DNA of 64,000 nt from JAXGYV01 sp040772045 (GCA_040772045.1 JAXGYV010000004.1:70085-134084), one strand, 5' to 3'. Counted from the stretch's first letter, positions 33,798 through 42,425 are shown. Notes: generated from the letters alone by a model not told the origin. A program made the numbers and translations.

Positions 33798-35504
33798 ATG
33801 CGACGTCGCACTCGCTGGGGGCTCCCGGGCTTGAGCCTGGTTGAGCTCCTTGTCACGGTGTTCATCGCCACTCTCGTATTCGCGGCCATGGTGCCGCTGT
33901 TCGTGGGTGCTCAGAAGAAGAACGTAGCCGATAACCTGCGAAACATCGCGCTGCAGATCGCGCAGGACAAGATCGAGAAGATCCGCCAGCTGGACTTCGA
34001 CCAGATAGTCGCCGACCCGGGCGACCCGTCGAGTGTGCCGAACCTGTATAACCCCTCGTTTGCCGGCGGGCAGTTCGGCCCCACCTTTGCTGCCGTCGCC
34101 GGCACGACCAGTAAGACGATCCACATCGACTACACCGTCAGCGATGTGCCGGCGGGGTCTCTGGAAGGGCTCGACCAGTGCAAGAAGGTCGTGGTCGATG
34201 TGTGGTGGGACCCGCCGCCCGCCCCGGTGAAGCACGTGATCCTGGAGACCCTCATCTACCAGCAGTACGCGGGTCCCAGGATCGCGGTCTTTGACGTGAG
34301 CCCGCTGGAGGAGGTGGCCTCCAACGTCGTCTGGGTGACCTCCTCGAGCGTCGATCTGACGGCGACCATCGCCAGCGAGGACCTGGCGAGCATGAACGCC
34401 GGTGGCACACCGCAGGGGTTCGTGCGCTTCAGCGTGAACGCGTACAACGGTGCCAGGGTAGCCTTCGGCGAGGTGAGCACGCCGGTGTACGCCAATCCTG
34501 GCCAGTATGTGTTCACGTGGGATGCTTCAACGGCGCCGGATGGGGTGTATGTATTCCAGGCCGTCGCCTTCTCTCTCAATCGGTTCCAGGGCAATACGGT
34601 TTCGCAGGCCTACAGGGTCGAGAAGGGGCCGCCGGCCGCGGTCACGAACCTGGCGGCTGCGGCGGGCAACGGTGTGGTCTACCTGACGTGGGATACCTCG
34701 CCCGCCGGCGATCTTTCTCACTACCAGGTGTGGCGTGGTACCGCGGCCGGTGGCGAGGTGCTGCTGGCCGACGGTGTAGCCACGCCCAGTTACTCTGACG
34801 AAACCGTCGTGAACGACACCACTTACTACTACGTGGTCAAAGCGATAGACGAACTCGGCAATGCCAGCCCAGCGTCGGCTGAGGTCAGCGCGATGCCGCA
34901 GGTGATGTCGGACACAGAGGCCCCATCTGTTCCCGGGGGCTTCGCCGCGGCCAAGAATGGCCCGAGTCAGCCGTCCGTCCGGCTGACCTGGGCCGCGTCG
35001 ACCGATACGGGCACCCCGGCCAGTGGGCTCGCCTGCTACCAGATAGAACGCAGTCCCGATGGCGTGGGCTCATGGACGGCCGTCGACGGTAATGTGAGTT
35101 CGACGGCGATCGCCTACGTCGATGCGTCCGCCGGGTACGACGCCCTGTGGTACTACCGCATCCGGGCCGTCGATTTGGCCGGCAACGCGTCCGCCTACTC
35201 GCCGGTGAGCTCGGCGCGCACAGATCCCATCCCGACGTACACGCTCACGGTGAGGAACAGCCACAACTCCAGTTCGCTCTCCGTCCGCGTGCAGAGCGTG
35301 TCTACAGGACTCTGGTACCGCCAGGACGGGACTTCGTCGAGCAGCTCGCCGACCCCCGTGGTGATCAAGAAGAACAAGGCCGCCGCATGGAGCGGTCTGC
35401 CGGCTGGCGTGTACACGGTGTTCGGCAGCTACAACAACGGCGCTTCGTGGATCACCAAGCTGGGCGACATCTCCGGCGGCCCGACCACGGTGCAGTTCCC
35501 ATGA
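33798..35504 (+). CDS. pseudopilin-like protein with fibronectin type III domains
   Basis: A 568-residue exported protein with a type IV prepilin leader: a basic N terminus, WGLPG then LSLVELLVTVFIATLVFAAM. Cleavage after Gly leaves Glu at mature position 5, as in pilins and type II pseudopilins. After a pilin-like head come two fibronectin type III domains (PPAAVTNLAAAAGNG onward and APSVPGGFAAAKNG onward, about residues 275-485), each with the YYY-x-V-x-A-x-D pattern, then a Ser-rich tail domain. Adhesion or exopolymer binding is a fair guess. ATG at 33798 is preceded by GGAGG. It overlaps the next pilin gene by 4 nt. Confidence 0.82.
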   Translation: MRRRTRWGLPGLSLVELLVTVFIATLVFAAMVPLFVGAQKKNVADNLRNIALQIAQDKIEKIRQLDFDQIVADPGDPSSVPNLYNPSFAGGQFGPTFAAVAGTTSKTIHIDYTVSDVPAGSLEGLDQCKKVVVDVWWDPPPAPVKHVILETLIYQQYAGPRIAVFDVSPLEEVASNVVWVTSSSVDLTATIASEDLASMNAGGTPQGFVRFSVNAYNGARVAFGEVSTPVYANPGQYVFTWDASTAPDGVYVFQAVAFSLNRFQGNTVSQAYRVEKGPPAAVTNLAAAAGNGVVYLTWDTSPAGDLSHYQVWRGTAAGGEVLLADGVATPSYSDETVVNDTTYYYVVKAIDELGNASPASAEVSAMPQVMSDTEAPSVPGGFAAAKNGPSQPSVRLTWAASTDTGTPASGLACYQIERSPDGVGSWTAVDGNVSSTAIAYVDASAGYDALWYYRIRAVDLAGNASAYSPVSSARTDPIPTYTLTVRNSHNSSSLSVRVQSVSTGLWYRQDGTSSSSSPTPVVIKKNKAAAWSGLPAGVYTVFGSYNNGASWITKLGDISGGPTTVQFP

Positions 35505-36235
35505 TGCCGGGTATCGCGGCGAAGAAGCGCGGACGGCTGCGCCGCCAGGAGGGCCTCACGCTCGTCGAGGTGCTGGTCTCGCTCATCGTGCTGGGGATCA
35601 TCACCACGATGATCATCGTGGCGTACTTCGCGCTCAATCGGTCCTATGCCTACTCGGTCGCCAGCGGCAAGGCGCGTGAGGAGGCGCGCCAAGGACTGGC
35701 TCGCATGGTGCGCGAGATCCGCGACTGCGAGACGCGCCTCGATCTGCCCGAGGCGGCCATTGTCCGCGCCCGCGAGCGGTGGATCCTGTTGTATACGACG
35801 TTCAACGAGGAGGGGAACAGCGACCCCGCTATGGTCCCTGGACTGGTCATGTTTCGTCTCTACGACAACGGCCAGATCTGGCGCTTCGAGGACATCGACC
35901 GCAACGGGGACATCGCCAACATCGACGAGAACTCCTATCCGGTGAGCGCCGTCCACCAGGAGGCCGAGCGGGCTTCCGGCGAGGGCGGCCGATCTCTGGT
36001 CGGTCATGTCGTCAATTACGACGGGCTGGTAAGTCCCACGCCGGCCTTGTTCCGCTACTCGTACATCGACGACCTCGGTCAGATACAGATGTCGAACGAG
36101 ATCTACTACACGCAGAACCGCGTGCGCATTCGCTCGGTGCAGATCCATATGCTGGTCGACCTCAACCCGAAGCACGCGCCGGTCTACGCCGATCTCATGT
36201 CCACTGCGCAGTTGCGTAACCAGCGGTTGAACTAG
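35501..36235 (+). CDS. type IV pilin/pseudopilin-like protein (PilW/GspJ-like)
   Basis: A 244-residue protein with prepilin leader RLRRQEG then LTLVEVLVSLIVLGIITTMII, giving Glu at +5 after cleavage by a prepilin peptidase. The rest is a beta-rich globular head (RMVREIRDCETRLDL, MFRLYDNGQIWRFEDIDRNG). Size and order fit minor pseudopilins of the PilW/GspJ kind. Its ATG overlaps the previous stop (ATGA). An open frame extends upstream but lies inside the previous gene. Confidence 0.82.
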   Translation: MMPGIAAKKRGRLRRQEGLTLVEVLVSLIVLGIITTMIIVAYFALNRSYAYSVASGKAREEARQGLARMVREIRDCETRLDLPEAAIVRARERWILLYTTFNEEGNSDPAMVPGLVMFRLYDNGQIWRFEDIDRNGDIANIDENSYPVSAVHQEAERASGEGGRSLVGHVVNYDGLVSPTPALFRYSYIDDLGQIQMSNEIYYTQNRVRIRSVQIHMLVDLNPKHAPVYADLMSTAQLRNQRLN

Positions 36236-36258
36236 GAATCACGGAGGCGGGAAGCGAG

Positions 36259-37431
36259 GTGCCCATGCGCCGGCTTGCACATCAGCAAGGGAGCGGACTC
36301 ATCCTGATCATCGGGGTCGTGGCGGCGCTCGCGATCCTGGGTGCCACGCTCGTGGTGTTCACTAACAACTATCAGCACAATACGTATCAGGACAGAATTC
36401 GCGCCAAGACGTTCAACGTAGCCGAGGCGGCGATCGACGCGGGGATGGGTGCGTTGAGCGCCAAGTGGCCGACGGCGGCTGGCGCGGGTCCGGACGTGAG
36501 CACTGCCGCGCTGACCGCCTTCCGCTCCCAGTTCACTCCGGAGGAGAACCCGGATCCCGTGGTGTCCGCCTTCGTGAACATCGAGTACTACGATAACCTG
36601 ACGCCTATCGACAAGACGATCACTTGGGATAAGGGGTCGTCGACCGATCCCAACGCACCGGACGACCGCATGTGGCTGGTAGCGCAGGTTGGCATGGGGA
36701 CAAAGGCCGCGCGCATCCAGACACTCGTTGAGCGCACCTACTTTGAGTCTGGCATCCCGCGTGGCGTAGCCTTGTACACCGGTGGCAACCTGCTGAGCAA
36801 CGGCGGCGGGAACAACCCGAAGATCCACATCGAGGTCCCGCCGCCGGTGGGTACGCAGACGTGTGTCAAAGTGGTCGGCACGATCGACGACCCCACGGTC
36901 TCGGGCGCCGACATCGTCCAGCTCACCGGCGCCACCGCCGGCACCGTCGAAGACGTATTCCCCGCGGCCCTGCGCGCGGGCCTCACCGCGCTCGCCAAGA
37001 CGCACGGTCGCTACTTTACCTCCGTGTCGGCGGCCGAAAATAGCCCGCCGAACGGTACCTGGAGCCCCGCCGGGGGCTTCAGTGGCCTCTGCGTGATCGA
37101 AGTGCCGAACGGCACGAGCTGCCGGCTGCAGAGCGTGTACAACTCCGAGGCGGAGCCCGGCATCCTGATGCTGCTGAACAAGAACGCCGACTGCGTCCTC
37201 GATTTCGGCAGCGGATCGGACTACTGGGGAGTGCTCTACACCGACGGCTGGGTCGACAAAGGGCACGGCAGCTACGAGGTGCACGGCATGGTGGTCTCCG
37301 CCTCCACCGTCGACATCCGCGGCACCTGCGACGTGAGCTACAACGATAAGGTGATCTCGCGGCTGAGCGCGCGCTGGTCGCTGAACGTCCACCTGGTTCC
37401 CAACACGTGGCGGGAGCTGAGACCGGAGTAG
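36259..37431 (+). CDS. PilX-like pilus assembly/pseudopilin protein
   Basis: A 390-residue protein with a short basic N terminus and a hydrophobic helix (QGSGLILIIGVVAALAILGATLVVF), then NYQHNTYQDRIRAKTFNVAEAAIDAGM, which is the typical PilX_N pattern where the helix continues into an A-E-A-A-x-x-A-G segment. It lacks the canonical G/F-T-L-x-E cleavage site. The remainder is a secreted domain without a family I recognise. It completes a three-gene pilin-like set; no assembly ATPase, platform protein or prepilin peptidase is in the window. The start is GTG at 36259; ATG at 36265 is equally possible. Confidence 0.75.
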   Translation: MPMRRLAHQQGSGLILIIGVVAALAILGATLVVFTNNYQHNTYQDRIRAKTFNVAEAAIDAGMGALSAKWPTAAGAGPDVSTAALTAFRSQFTPEENPDPVVSAFVNIEYYDNLTPIDKTITWDKGSSTDPNAPDDRMWLVAQVGMGTKAARIQTLVERTYFESGIPRGVALYTGGNLLSNGGGNNPKIHIEVPPPVGTQTCVKVVGTIDDPTVSGADIVQLTGATAGTVEDVFPAALRAGLTALAKTHGRYFTSVSAAENSPPNGTWSPAGGFSGLCVIEVPNGTSCRLQSVYNSEAEPGILMLLNKNADCVLDFGSGSDYWGVLYTDGWVDKGHGSYEVHGMVVSASTVDIRGTCDVSYNDKVISRLSARWSLNVHLVPNTWRELRPE

Positions 37432-37460
37432 CGCGGACGCTCGGCCGGGGCCGAGGTTGA

Positions 37461-37512
37461 GCAAGAGGGGGAGGGGCGAGGACCGCACGGTCATCGCCCC
37501 TCCCCCTCTTGC
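37461..37512 (+). terminator. 19-bp perfect hairpin terminator after the pilin genes
   Basis: GCAAGAGGGGGAGGGGCGA (37461-37479) pairs without mismatch with 37494-37512. The 14-nt loop itself contains GACCG/CGGTC, making a stacked stem of exceptional strength. A smaller hairpin, CTCGGCC/GGCCGAG, lies at 37440-37455. There is no T-run; the candidate -10 of tRNA-Val (TATACT, 37516-37521) begins three bases later. Confidence 0.7.
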
Positions 37513-37565
37513 AGGTATACTTCCTTAGGATCGGGGGTGCGCGAGGCTCCTCGCGCTCCATTGAC

Positions 37566-37640
37566 GGGCGATTAGCTCAGGGGAAGAGCACCTGCCTTAC
37601 AAGCAGGGTGTCGGTGGTTCGATTCCACCATCGCCCACCA
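37566..37640 (+). tRNA. tRNA-Val (anticodon UAC)
   Basis: A 75-nt cloverleaf: acceptor GGGCGAT pairs with ATCGCCC, anticodon stem CCTGC/GCAGG encloses loop CTTACAA (anticodon TAC), and the T arm is GGTGG-TTCGATT-CCACC. CCA is encoded. It decodes GUA and, with modification, other valine codons. Its probable -10, TATACT, is at 37516-37521. The 117 nt after it hold nothing recognisable. Confidence 0.97.
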
Positions 37641-37757
37641 CATCGCCATCCGCGAGTTCTCCGGGAGCACTGGCCGGCGGGCCGGCTGCGAAACGACTGC
37701 CGTGGGCTGAGGCGTCGACGTCGCCCATGGCGTTCGCGCCCTCCGCTGGATGTGTGC

Positions 37758-38594
37758 TCACCCCGCCGCCAGGCAGATCACACCGGCGAGCACCGTGCCC
37801 GCCGCGGCCAGCTGCATCTGGGTCAGGCGTTCGGTCAGTACCCAGCGTGCATAACAGGCCGTCACGACGGGCGCGAGGGAGCCGAGCACGCCCACCACGC
37901 TGAGGTAGCCGCGTGCGGCGGCCATGGTGAACAGGGTATTCGCCACGACCAGGAGGAGGCCCACCGCCGCGAGCAGGGGCACGGCTGATGGGGTGAGCTC
38001 TAGGCGGGGACGGCGTGCCGCCAGGTACGCCCCGATAGTACAGGCGGAGGCGAAACGGGTGGAGAGCACGGCCCAGGAGGGGTTCGCCGCGCCCATGTCC
38101 AAGCCGACGAGCATGGCTCCGAAGCCAACGGCCGCGCCGAGCGCGAAGAGCACGCTGGCGAGACTCGCGGTGCGGCGAGGCCCTCGGCCCTCGGCCCGCG
38201 AGATGAGAGCTATGCCCGCGACGGCAAGCGCGATGCCGATGTACTGCAACACGGCGGGGTGCTCTCCGCGGGCCACACCGACGAGCACGGGCACAGCCGC
38301 GCTGGTCGCGATGATCGGAGCCACGATGCTCATAGTACCCATGGCGAGCGCACGATAGTAGGCCACGATGGCCATGGCGCCGGCGATGCCTCCCAGGCTT
38401 GGACCGAGCACCGCGGTCAGCTCGGGCGGCGACTGCGCGTCGAAGAGCACGAGTATGGCGGCGGCCAGCACAGCCGCTGGCTGGCTTACGGCGTTCACCG
38501 ACCATACGGAATGGCGACGCGTGTACAGCCCGCCGAGGAAATCCGAGGACCCCCAGGCAAGGCTCGCGACCAGCGCGAGCAAGGCGGCGAGCAT
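37758..38594 (-). CDS. EamA/DMT-family transporter
   Basis: A 278-residue protein with about ten transmembrane helices in two EamA repeats (LVASLAWGSSDFLGGLY at the start; YYRALAMGTMSIVAPIIATSAAVPVLVG; second repeat ending in LSVVGVLGSLAPVVTACYARWVLTERLT). It is a drug/metabolite-type exporter of unknown substrate. AAGGAG lies just before the ATG. It is a single-gene unit convergent with tRNA-Val and the pilin genes. Confidence 0.88.
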   Translation of the reverse strand: MLAALLALVASLAWGSSDFLGGLYTRRHSVWSVNAVSQPAAVLAAAILVLFDAQSPPELTAVLGPSLGGIAGAMAIVAYYRALAMGTMSIVAPIIATSAAVPVLVGVARGEHPAVLQYIGIALAVAGIALISRAEGRGPRRTASLASVLFALGAAVGFGAMLVGLDMGAANPSWAVLSTRFASACTIGAYLAARRPRLELTPSAVPLLAAVGLLLVVANTLFTMAAARGYLSVVGVLGSLAPVVTACYARWVLTERLTQMQLAAAGTVLAGVICLAAG

Positions 38595-38787
38595 GCGGCT
38601 CCTTAGGTCGATGGTGGGGTGGAGGGTGCGTCGGCATTCTACGGAGTGGCGGCGGCGCCCGACAAGCGTGCGTCGTCGCTGGCCTGCGGCGTCTAGACGG
38701 CTCGTACGCAGGCAGGAAACCGAGCAGTCTGTGCGAAACCAGTGAGACGGTCGGAGAACCGCGAGGCGGACGGGGGGCTGATAGGCG

Positions 38788-39453
38788 GTGTCGCGGGCGA
38801 GCGGATCGATCGCGTCGTTGATCGTCCATGAGACGCGCGGGCGTTTCGCCGCGTTGCAGCCCTACGTAGAATTGCTGCAAGAGGAGAGCATCGGTGCCCT
38901 CAACGAGCAGCAGCGCGATTGCGTAGCGGCCATCGCGCGCAACCTCGACCGCCTCTTCGGCGGCATCGTCGGCCTTCTGGAGCTGCTGCGGGGTGATCTC
39001 GACGGGTTATCCCTGCGCCCGCGGAAGGTCTCCGTCGACGAGGCGTTGTCGGCGGCCACGGCGCTGCTCCAAGCGCGTGGCCTGCAGGCGCTCACCGTGG
39101 GGCCAAAAGAAAGGTTCCCGCCGGTGAGGGCCGACCCGGTGCGCACCGGCAGCATCGTCGCCGCCCTCTGCCTCCGGGCGGCGGCCGCTAGCGGCGGCGG
39201 GGCAACCCTTCGGGTCGTGGCCTGTCCGGTGCAGCCGGACCGTGTCTGCGTGCTCATCGCCCTGCCCGACTGTCCGCTTCAGTGCGGCATTAGCGGTGAC
39301 CTCGTGGGCGAGCGGCCGGAGGATGCGGCCCTCGCCTTGATCGCTTGGCTGATGCGGCGGCAGGGCGGCCGGCTGTGGATGGCGGCCGAAGGGCGCGGCA
39401 GTTGTCTGGCGCTCGCCGTGGCCGCGTCCGCGGCAGCCGAGGAGCCTCGATGA
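38788..39453 (+). CDS. degenerate histidine-kinase-like protein
   Basis: A 221-residue protein. The N-terminal half resembles a HisKA dimerisation helix pair: VHETRGRFAALQPYVELL with H14 at the phospho-acceptor place, then LNEQQRDCVAAIARNLDRLFGGIVGLLEL. The C-terminal half keeps the outline of a HATPase_c fold (ADPVRTGSIVAALCLRAAA in the N-box place and GGRLWMAAEGRGSCLALAV at the end) but lacks the N-box Asn and the DxGxG ATP-lid glycines. It probably does not bind ATP normally and may serve as a phosphotransfer or scaffold partner for the receiver protein that follows 67 nt downstream. The start is GTG at 38788. Confidence 0.7.
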   Translation: MSRASGSIASLIVHETRGRFAALQPYVELLQEESIGALNEQQRDCVAAIARNLDRLFGGIVGLLELLRGDLDGLSLRPRKVSVDEALSAATALLQARGLQALTVGPKERFPPVRADPVRTGSIVAALCLRAAAASGGGATLRVVACPVQPDRVCVLIALPDCPLQCGISGDLVGERPEDAALALIAWLMRRQGGRLWMAAEGRGSCLALAVAASAAAEEPR

Positions 39454-39520
39454 TGAGGCGCCGCAGTCAGTGTACCGTGGAGCATGCGCCAACGAGCTCA
39501 GCATCGCAGGAAGTGGAGAT

Positions 39521-40303
39521 GTGGGCGGCCCGAAGGTCCTGATCGTCGACGCGGAAATCGAAGCACGAGCGCGCGCTGTGCAGCCACTGCGCGCCGCTGG
39601 TTACACGGTGTTTACCGCGGACGATGCGGTGAGCGCGCAGCGGCTTGCCATGAGAGAGCAGCCGCACGTGCTGGTCGTCGCTCTCAAGCTGCCGGGTGGC
39701 GACGGCTTTCAGGTGATGGAGCGGTTGCACTCAATCCCGGCCACGGCCGGCACTCCCGTGGTCATCCTGAGTGATGACGATAGCGAGAAGGAGCGCGCGC
39801 TGAGCGCCGGCGCGGTCGACTTCCTGGTCAAACCGGCCGATGCCGAGGCGCTCATCGGCTCGCTCCGCTTCGTGCTCGGCCCTCTGGCGCCGGTACCGGC
39901 GGCTGAGCCGGCGGCGCACGATCCATCGAGCAAGACCGTGCTTCTTGTTGACGATGACGCCGACGTGCGCCTCGCGCTGAGCATGCTCCTGAAGTCACGG
40001 GGCTACCGGGTGATCGCGGCGGAAGACGCCATCTCCGCCGTGAGATCGGCCGTGATCAATAGTCCCGACCTCGTGCTCCTCGACCTCGGCCTTCCGGGCG
40101 GCGGGGGCTTTGTAGTTATGCAGCGGCTTCGAGCACTGCCGGCCCTCGCCGCCGTACCGGTGATCGTGGTCACCGGACGCGACCCTGCCGAGGCCAGGGA
40201 GAAGGCGCTGCGGCTGGGCGCTGTCGCCTTCCTGCAGAAGCCCGTCGACAGTAGGGCGGTTATGGCGGCCGTGCGCGCCGTCTTCGAGCCGACCGCTTCG
40301 TAG
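39521..40303 (+). CDS. tandem response-regulator receiver protein
   Basis: Two receiver (REC) domains and nothing else, about 260 residues. The second domain has the acidic pair VLLVDDDADV, the phospho-acceptor Asp in LVLLDLGLPGGGG, T/S in VIVVTG and Lys in FLQKPVD. In the first, the acceptor position is Ala (LVVALKLPGGDGF), although VLIVDAE and FLVKPAD are kept, so it is a pseudo-receiver. Lacking an output domain, it may act by protein contacts, with the preceding kinase-like protein as partner. GTG at 39521 is preferred (GGAG upstream); GTG at 39470 is an alternative. Confidence 0.82.
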   Translation: MGGPKVLIVDAEIEARARAVQPLRAAGYTVFTADDAVSAQRLAMREQPHVLVVALKLPGGDGFQVMERLHSIPATAGTPVVILSDDDSEKERALSAGAVDFLVKPADAEALIGSLRFVLGPLAPVPAAEPAAHDPSSKTVLLVDDDADVRLALSMLLKSRGYRVIAAEDAISAVRSAVINSPDLVLLDLGLPGGGGFVVMQRLRALPALAAVPVIVVTGRDPAEAREKALRLGAVAFLQKPVDSRAVMAAVRAVFEPTAS

Positions 40304-40317
40304 TGGCTCGCCCCGCC

Positions 40318-40361
40318 GCCGCCCTCCGTCGTGTCGAGGGTCTGGTTACGGGGAGGGCGGC
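40318..40361 (+). terminator. hairpin terminator after the receiver gene
   Basis: GCCGCCCTCC (40318-40327) pairs perfectly with GGAGGGCGGC (40352-40361) around a 24-nt loop. It separates the two-component-like pair from the sulfur operon. No T-run follows. Confidence 0.5.
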
Positions 40362-40455
40362 TGCCCGATCAGGTTAGCAATCCGCAGATAGGGGAATCAG
40401 GCGACTGGCACGGCGTCGTGCCGTGTCTTGTGAAAAGGAAAGGGAGGTGCCCTCG

Positions 40456-40680
40456 GTGGCCGAGATCAAGGTCGACTGCAGGGGTGAAACCTGCCCGGTG
40501 CCGCTCGTCGAGACGCGCAAGGCGCTTCGCCGGGCCCAGCCAGGCGATATCGTCGAGATCGTCGGGACGCACCCGTCTTCTAAGAAAGAGATCCCCATGG
40601 CCGTCGAGGCTCTTGGCCTGTCGTTACTGGGTATCGAGGAGCGAGAGGACGGAGAGTGGACGATAAAGATCAAGCGATGA
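40456..40680 (+). CDS. TusA-family sulfur carrier
   Basis: A 74-residue TusA-type protein. The active CPxP motif is in VDCRGETCPVPLVETRKAL: the first strand, a Cys that carries persulfide, then the long helix. The rest (GDIVEIVGTHPSSKKEIP, EREDGEWTIKIKR) completes the two-layer fold. GTG at 40456 has GGGAGG 8 nt upstream. Its stop overlaps the DsrE-family start as ATGA. In this operon it would pass sulfur between the DsrE-like protein and the Fe-S scaffold proteins. Confidence 0.9.
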   Translation: MAEIKVDCRGETCPVPLVETRKALRRAQPGDIVEIVGTHPSSKKEIPMAVEALGLSLLGIEEREDGEWTIKIKR

Positions 40681-41189
40681 AGCGCAGCCAAGCGGCGCCC
40701 GACGTGGAGACTGGCGCCGCGGTGGCCGACCGCGATGTCGCGCAGGTGGAGGGAGAGGCGCACCGGCGCAAGCCGGAGAAGATCACGCTCATCGTCCACA
40801 GCGGCGATTTCGACAAGCTGTACAGCGCGTTCATCATCGGCAACGGAGCGCTCTCCATGGGCATGGAGGCCTCGATGTACTTCACCTTCTGGGGCCTTAG
40901 CCGGCTGAGGCGTGGCCGCCTTGCCAGCGGGCCGCTCTCGAAGATGCACCTGCTGGGCCTCGGTAAGCTGATGGTGAAACGCCGAATGCGCAAGCAGCGC
41001 GTGCGCCCGCTGGAGGAGATGGCACGGGATTTCCGGGAGCTGGGCGGCAAGATCTTCGCCTGCGATATGACCATGGACATCATGGGGATCAAGGCGGAGC
41101 AGCTTCACCAGGAACTCATCGACGAGTACTGCGCCGTGGGCACGTACATCCGCGAGGCGCGCGAGTCGACGGTGACGTTGTTCATCTGA
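40677..41189 (+). CDS. DsrE/DsrF/DrsH-family protein
   Basis: A 170-residue member of the DsrE-like superfamily. After a charged N terminus, KITLIVHSGDFDKLYSAFIIGNGAL is the typical first strand and helix, followed by MYFTFWGLSRLRRG and the conserved Cys in GGKIFACDMTMDIMGI, likely a persulfide site. The pairing with TusA in one coupled operon is frequent in sulfur-transfer systems. The ATG at 40677 overlaps the tusA stop. Its partner specificity is unknown. Confidence 0.87.
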   Translation: MKRSQAAPDVETGAAVADRDVAQVEGEAHRRKPEKITLIVHSGDFDKLYSAFIIGNGALSMGMEASMYFTFWGLSRLRRGRLASGPLSKMHLLGLGKLMVKRRMRKQRVRPLEEMARDFRELGGKIFACDMTMDIMGIKAEQLHQELIDEYCAVGTYIREARESTVTLFI

Positions 41190-41255
41190 AGCCGGTGGGG
41201 CGCGGCGCGAGGCAGCGCGCCGACGCGCCCACCGGCAGAGCGAAAGGGAAAGAGC

Positions 41256-42425
41256 GTGTTCGGAGAGACGACCTATCTAGACAACTCCGCCACGACGCGG
41301 CTGGACGAGCGGGTCTTAGAGGCGATGAAGCCTTACTTCTTCGAGACGTACGCCGTGGCGACGTCGGAGTTCGGCTACTCGCTGGGGATCGAGGCCCGGG
41401 AGGCCCTCGACGCGGCCCGCGGCGCCGTGGCACAGCGGATCGGTGCCGCGGCCGACGAGATCGTCTTCACGTCGGGCAGCACCGAGTCGAGCAACATGGC
41501 GCTCAAGGGCGTCGCACTGGCGCTCGGCGAGAAGAAGGGCCGTCACATCGTCACCACGGCCATCGAGGACTTCCCGGTGCTCAACACCGCGCGCGCACTA
41601 GAACGCCAGGGATTCACGGTGACCTACCTGCCGGTAGACGGAGACGGCCTGCTGGATGCCGAGGCGGTTCGCGCGGCGATCACGCCGGAGACCATCCTGG
41701 TGAGCGTGCAGCACGCCAACCAGGAGATCGGCACGGTGCAGGACGTGGAGGCTGTGGGGCGCATCGCGCGCGAGCAGGGTGTGGTGTTTCACAGCGACGC
41801 GACCCATACCTTCACCAGAGTGCCACTCGACGTTCGGCAGGGCAGCCCCGATCTGGTGACCTTGAGCGCGCACACCATTCATGGCCCCCGCGGCGTGGGT
41901 GCGCTGTACGTGCGCCCGGGGACGCCGCTGAAGAAGTGGATGGACGGCGGCTTCCAGGAGAGAGATCTTCGCGCCGGCGTGGAAGACGTGCCTGGCGCGG
42001 TTGGGTTTGCCGAGGCCGTACGGCTCGTGACGGCCGAGGAGACGGCGGCGCTGCAAGCTATGCGCGACCGGGTGATCGACCGTCTGCTCGCCGAGGTGCC
42101 TCACGTGACCCTCAACGGGCATCGTCGGCGGCGGACGCCGCACAACGCGAACCTCACCTTCCACTACGTGGAGGGCGAGTCGATCACTCTGCAATTGGAC
42201 ATGCGCGGCTTCGCCGTGAGCACCGGCTCCGCTTGCTTCAGCAAGTCGCTGGAGGCGAGCCACGTGATCCTGGGCATCGGCGGCGACCACGAACGGGCGC
42301 ACGGATCGGTGCGCTTCACCTTCGGCCGCTTCAATACCATGGAGGATGCGGACCGTGTAGTGGAGTCGATCACGGAAGTCGTCGAACGCTTACGAGCGAT
42401 TAGCCCCCTGGCTCCGAAGGACTGA
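41256..42425 (+). CDS. IscS/NifS-like protein lacking the PLP lysine
   Basis: A 389-residue fold-type I protein plainly homologous to cysteine desulfurase: YLDNSATTRLDERVLEAM, FTSGSTESSNMALKG, SVQHANQEIGTVQDV, SAH-x-IHGPRGVGALYVR and a Cys loop STGSACFSKSLEASHV with C327. Yet the Schiff-base lysine is Thr207 (SAHTIHG, E. coli Lys206), the PLP-stacking His104 position is Asp105 (AIEDFPVL), and the Gln183 position is His184. The codons are unambiguous in the read. It therefore probably cannot bind PLP covalently or desulfurate cysteine, but keeps the persulfide/cluster cysteine. A PLP-less IscS working with IscU is known from Archaeoglobus fulgidus. It lies 28 nt before an IscU fusion. Confidence 0.88.
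   Translation: MFGETTYLDNSATTRLDERVLEAMKPYFFETYAVATSEFGYSLGIEAREALDAARGAVAQRIGAAADEIVFTSGSTESSNMALKGVALALGEKKGRHIVTTAIEDFPVLNTARALERQGFTVTYLPVDGDGLLDAEAVRAAITPETILVSVQHANQEIGTVQDVEAVGRIAREQGVVFHSDATHTFTRVPLDVRQGSPDLVTLSAHTIHGPRGVGALYVRPGTPLKKWMDGGFQERDLRAGVEDVPGAVGFAEAVRLVTAEETAALQAMRDRVIDRLLAEVPHVTLNGHRRRRTPHNANLTFHYVEGESITLQLDMRGFAVSTGSACFSKSLEASHVILGIGGDHERAHGSVRFTFGRFNTMEDADRVVESITEVVERLRAISPLAPKD

Noticed and set aside
37597..38880. 427-codon - strand frame overlapping tRNA-Val and the EamA gene
   Set aside because: It is out of frame with the EamA transporter, rich in Arg/Pro/His, and runs into the tRNA.
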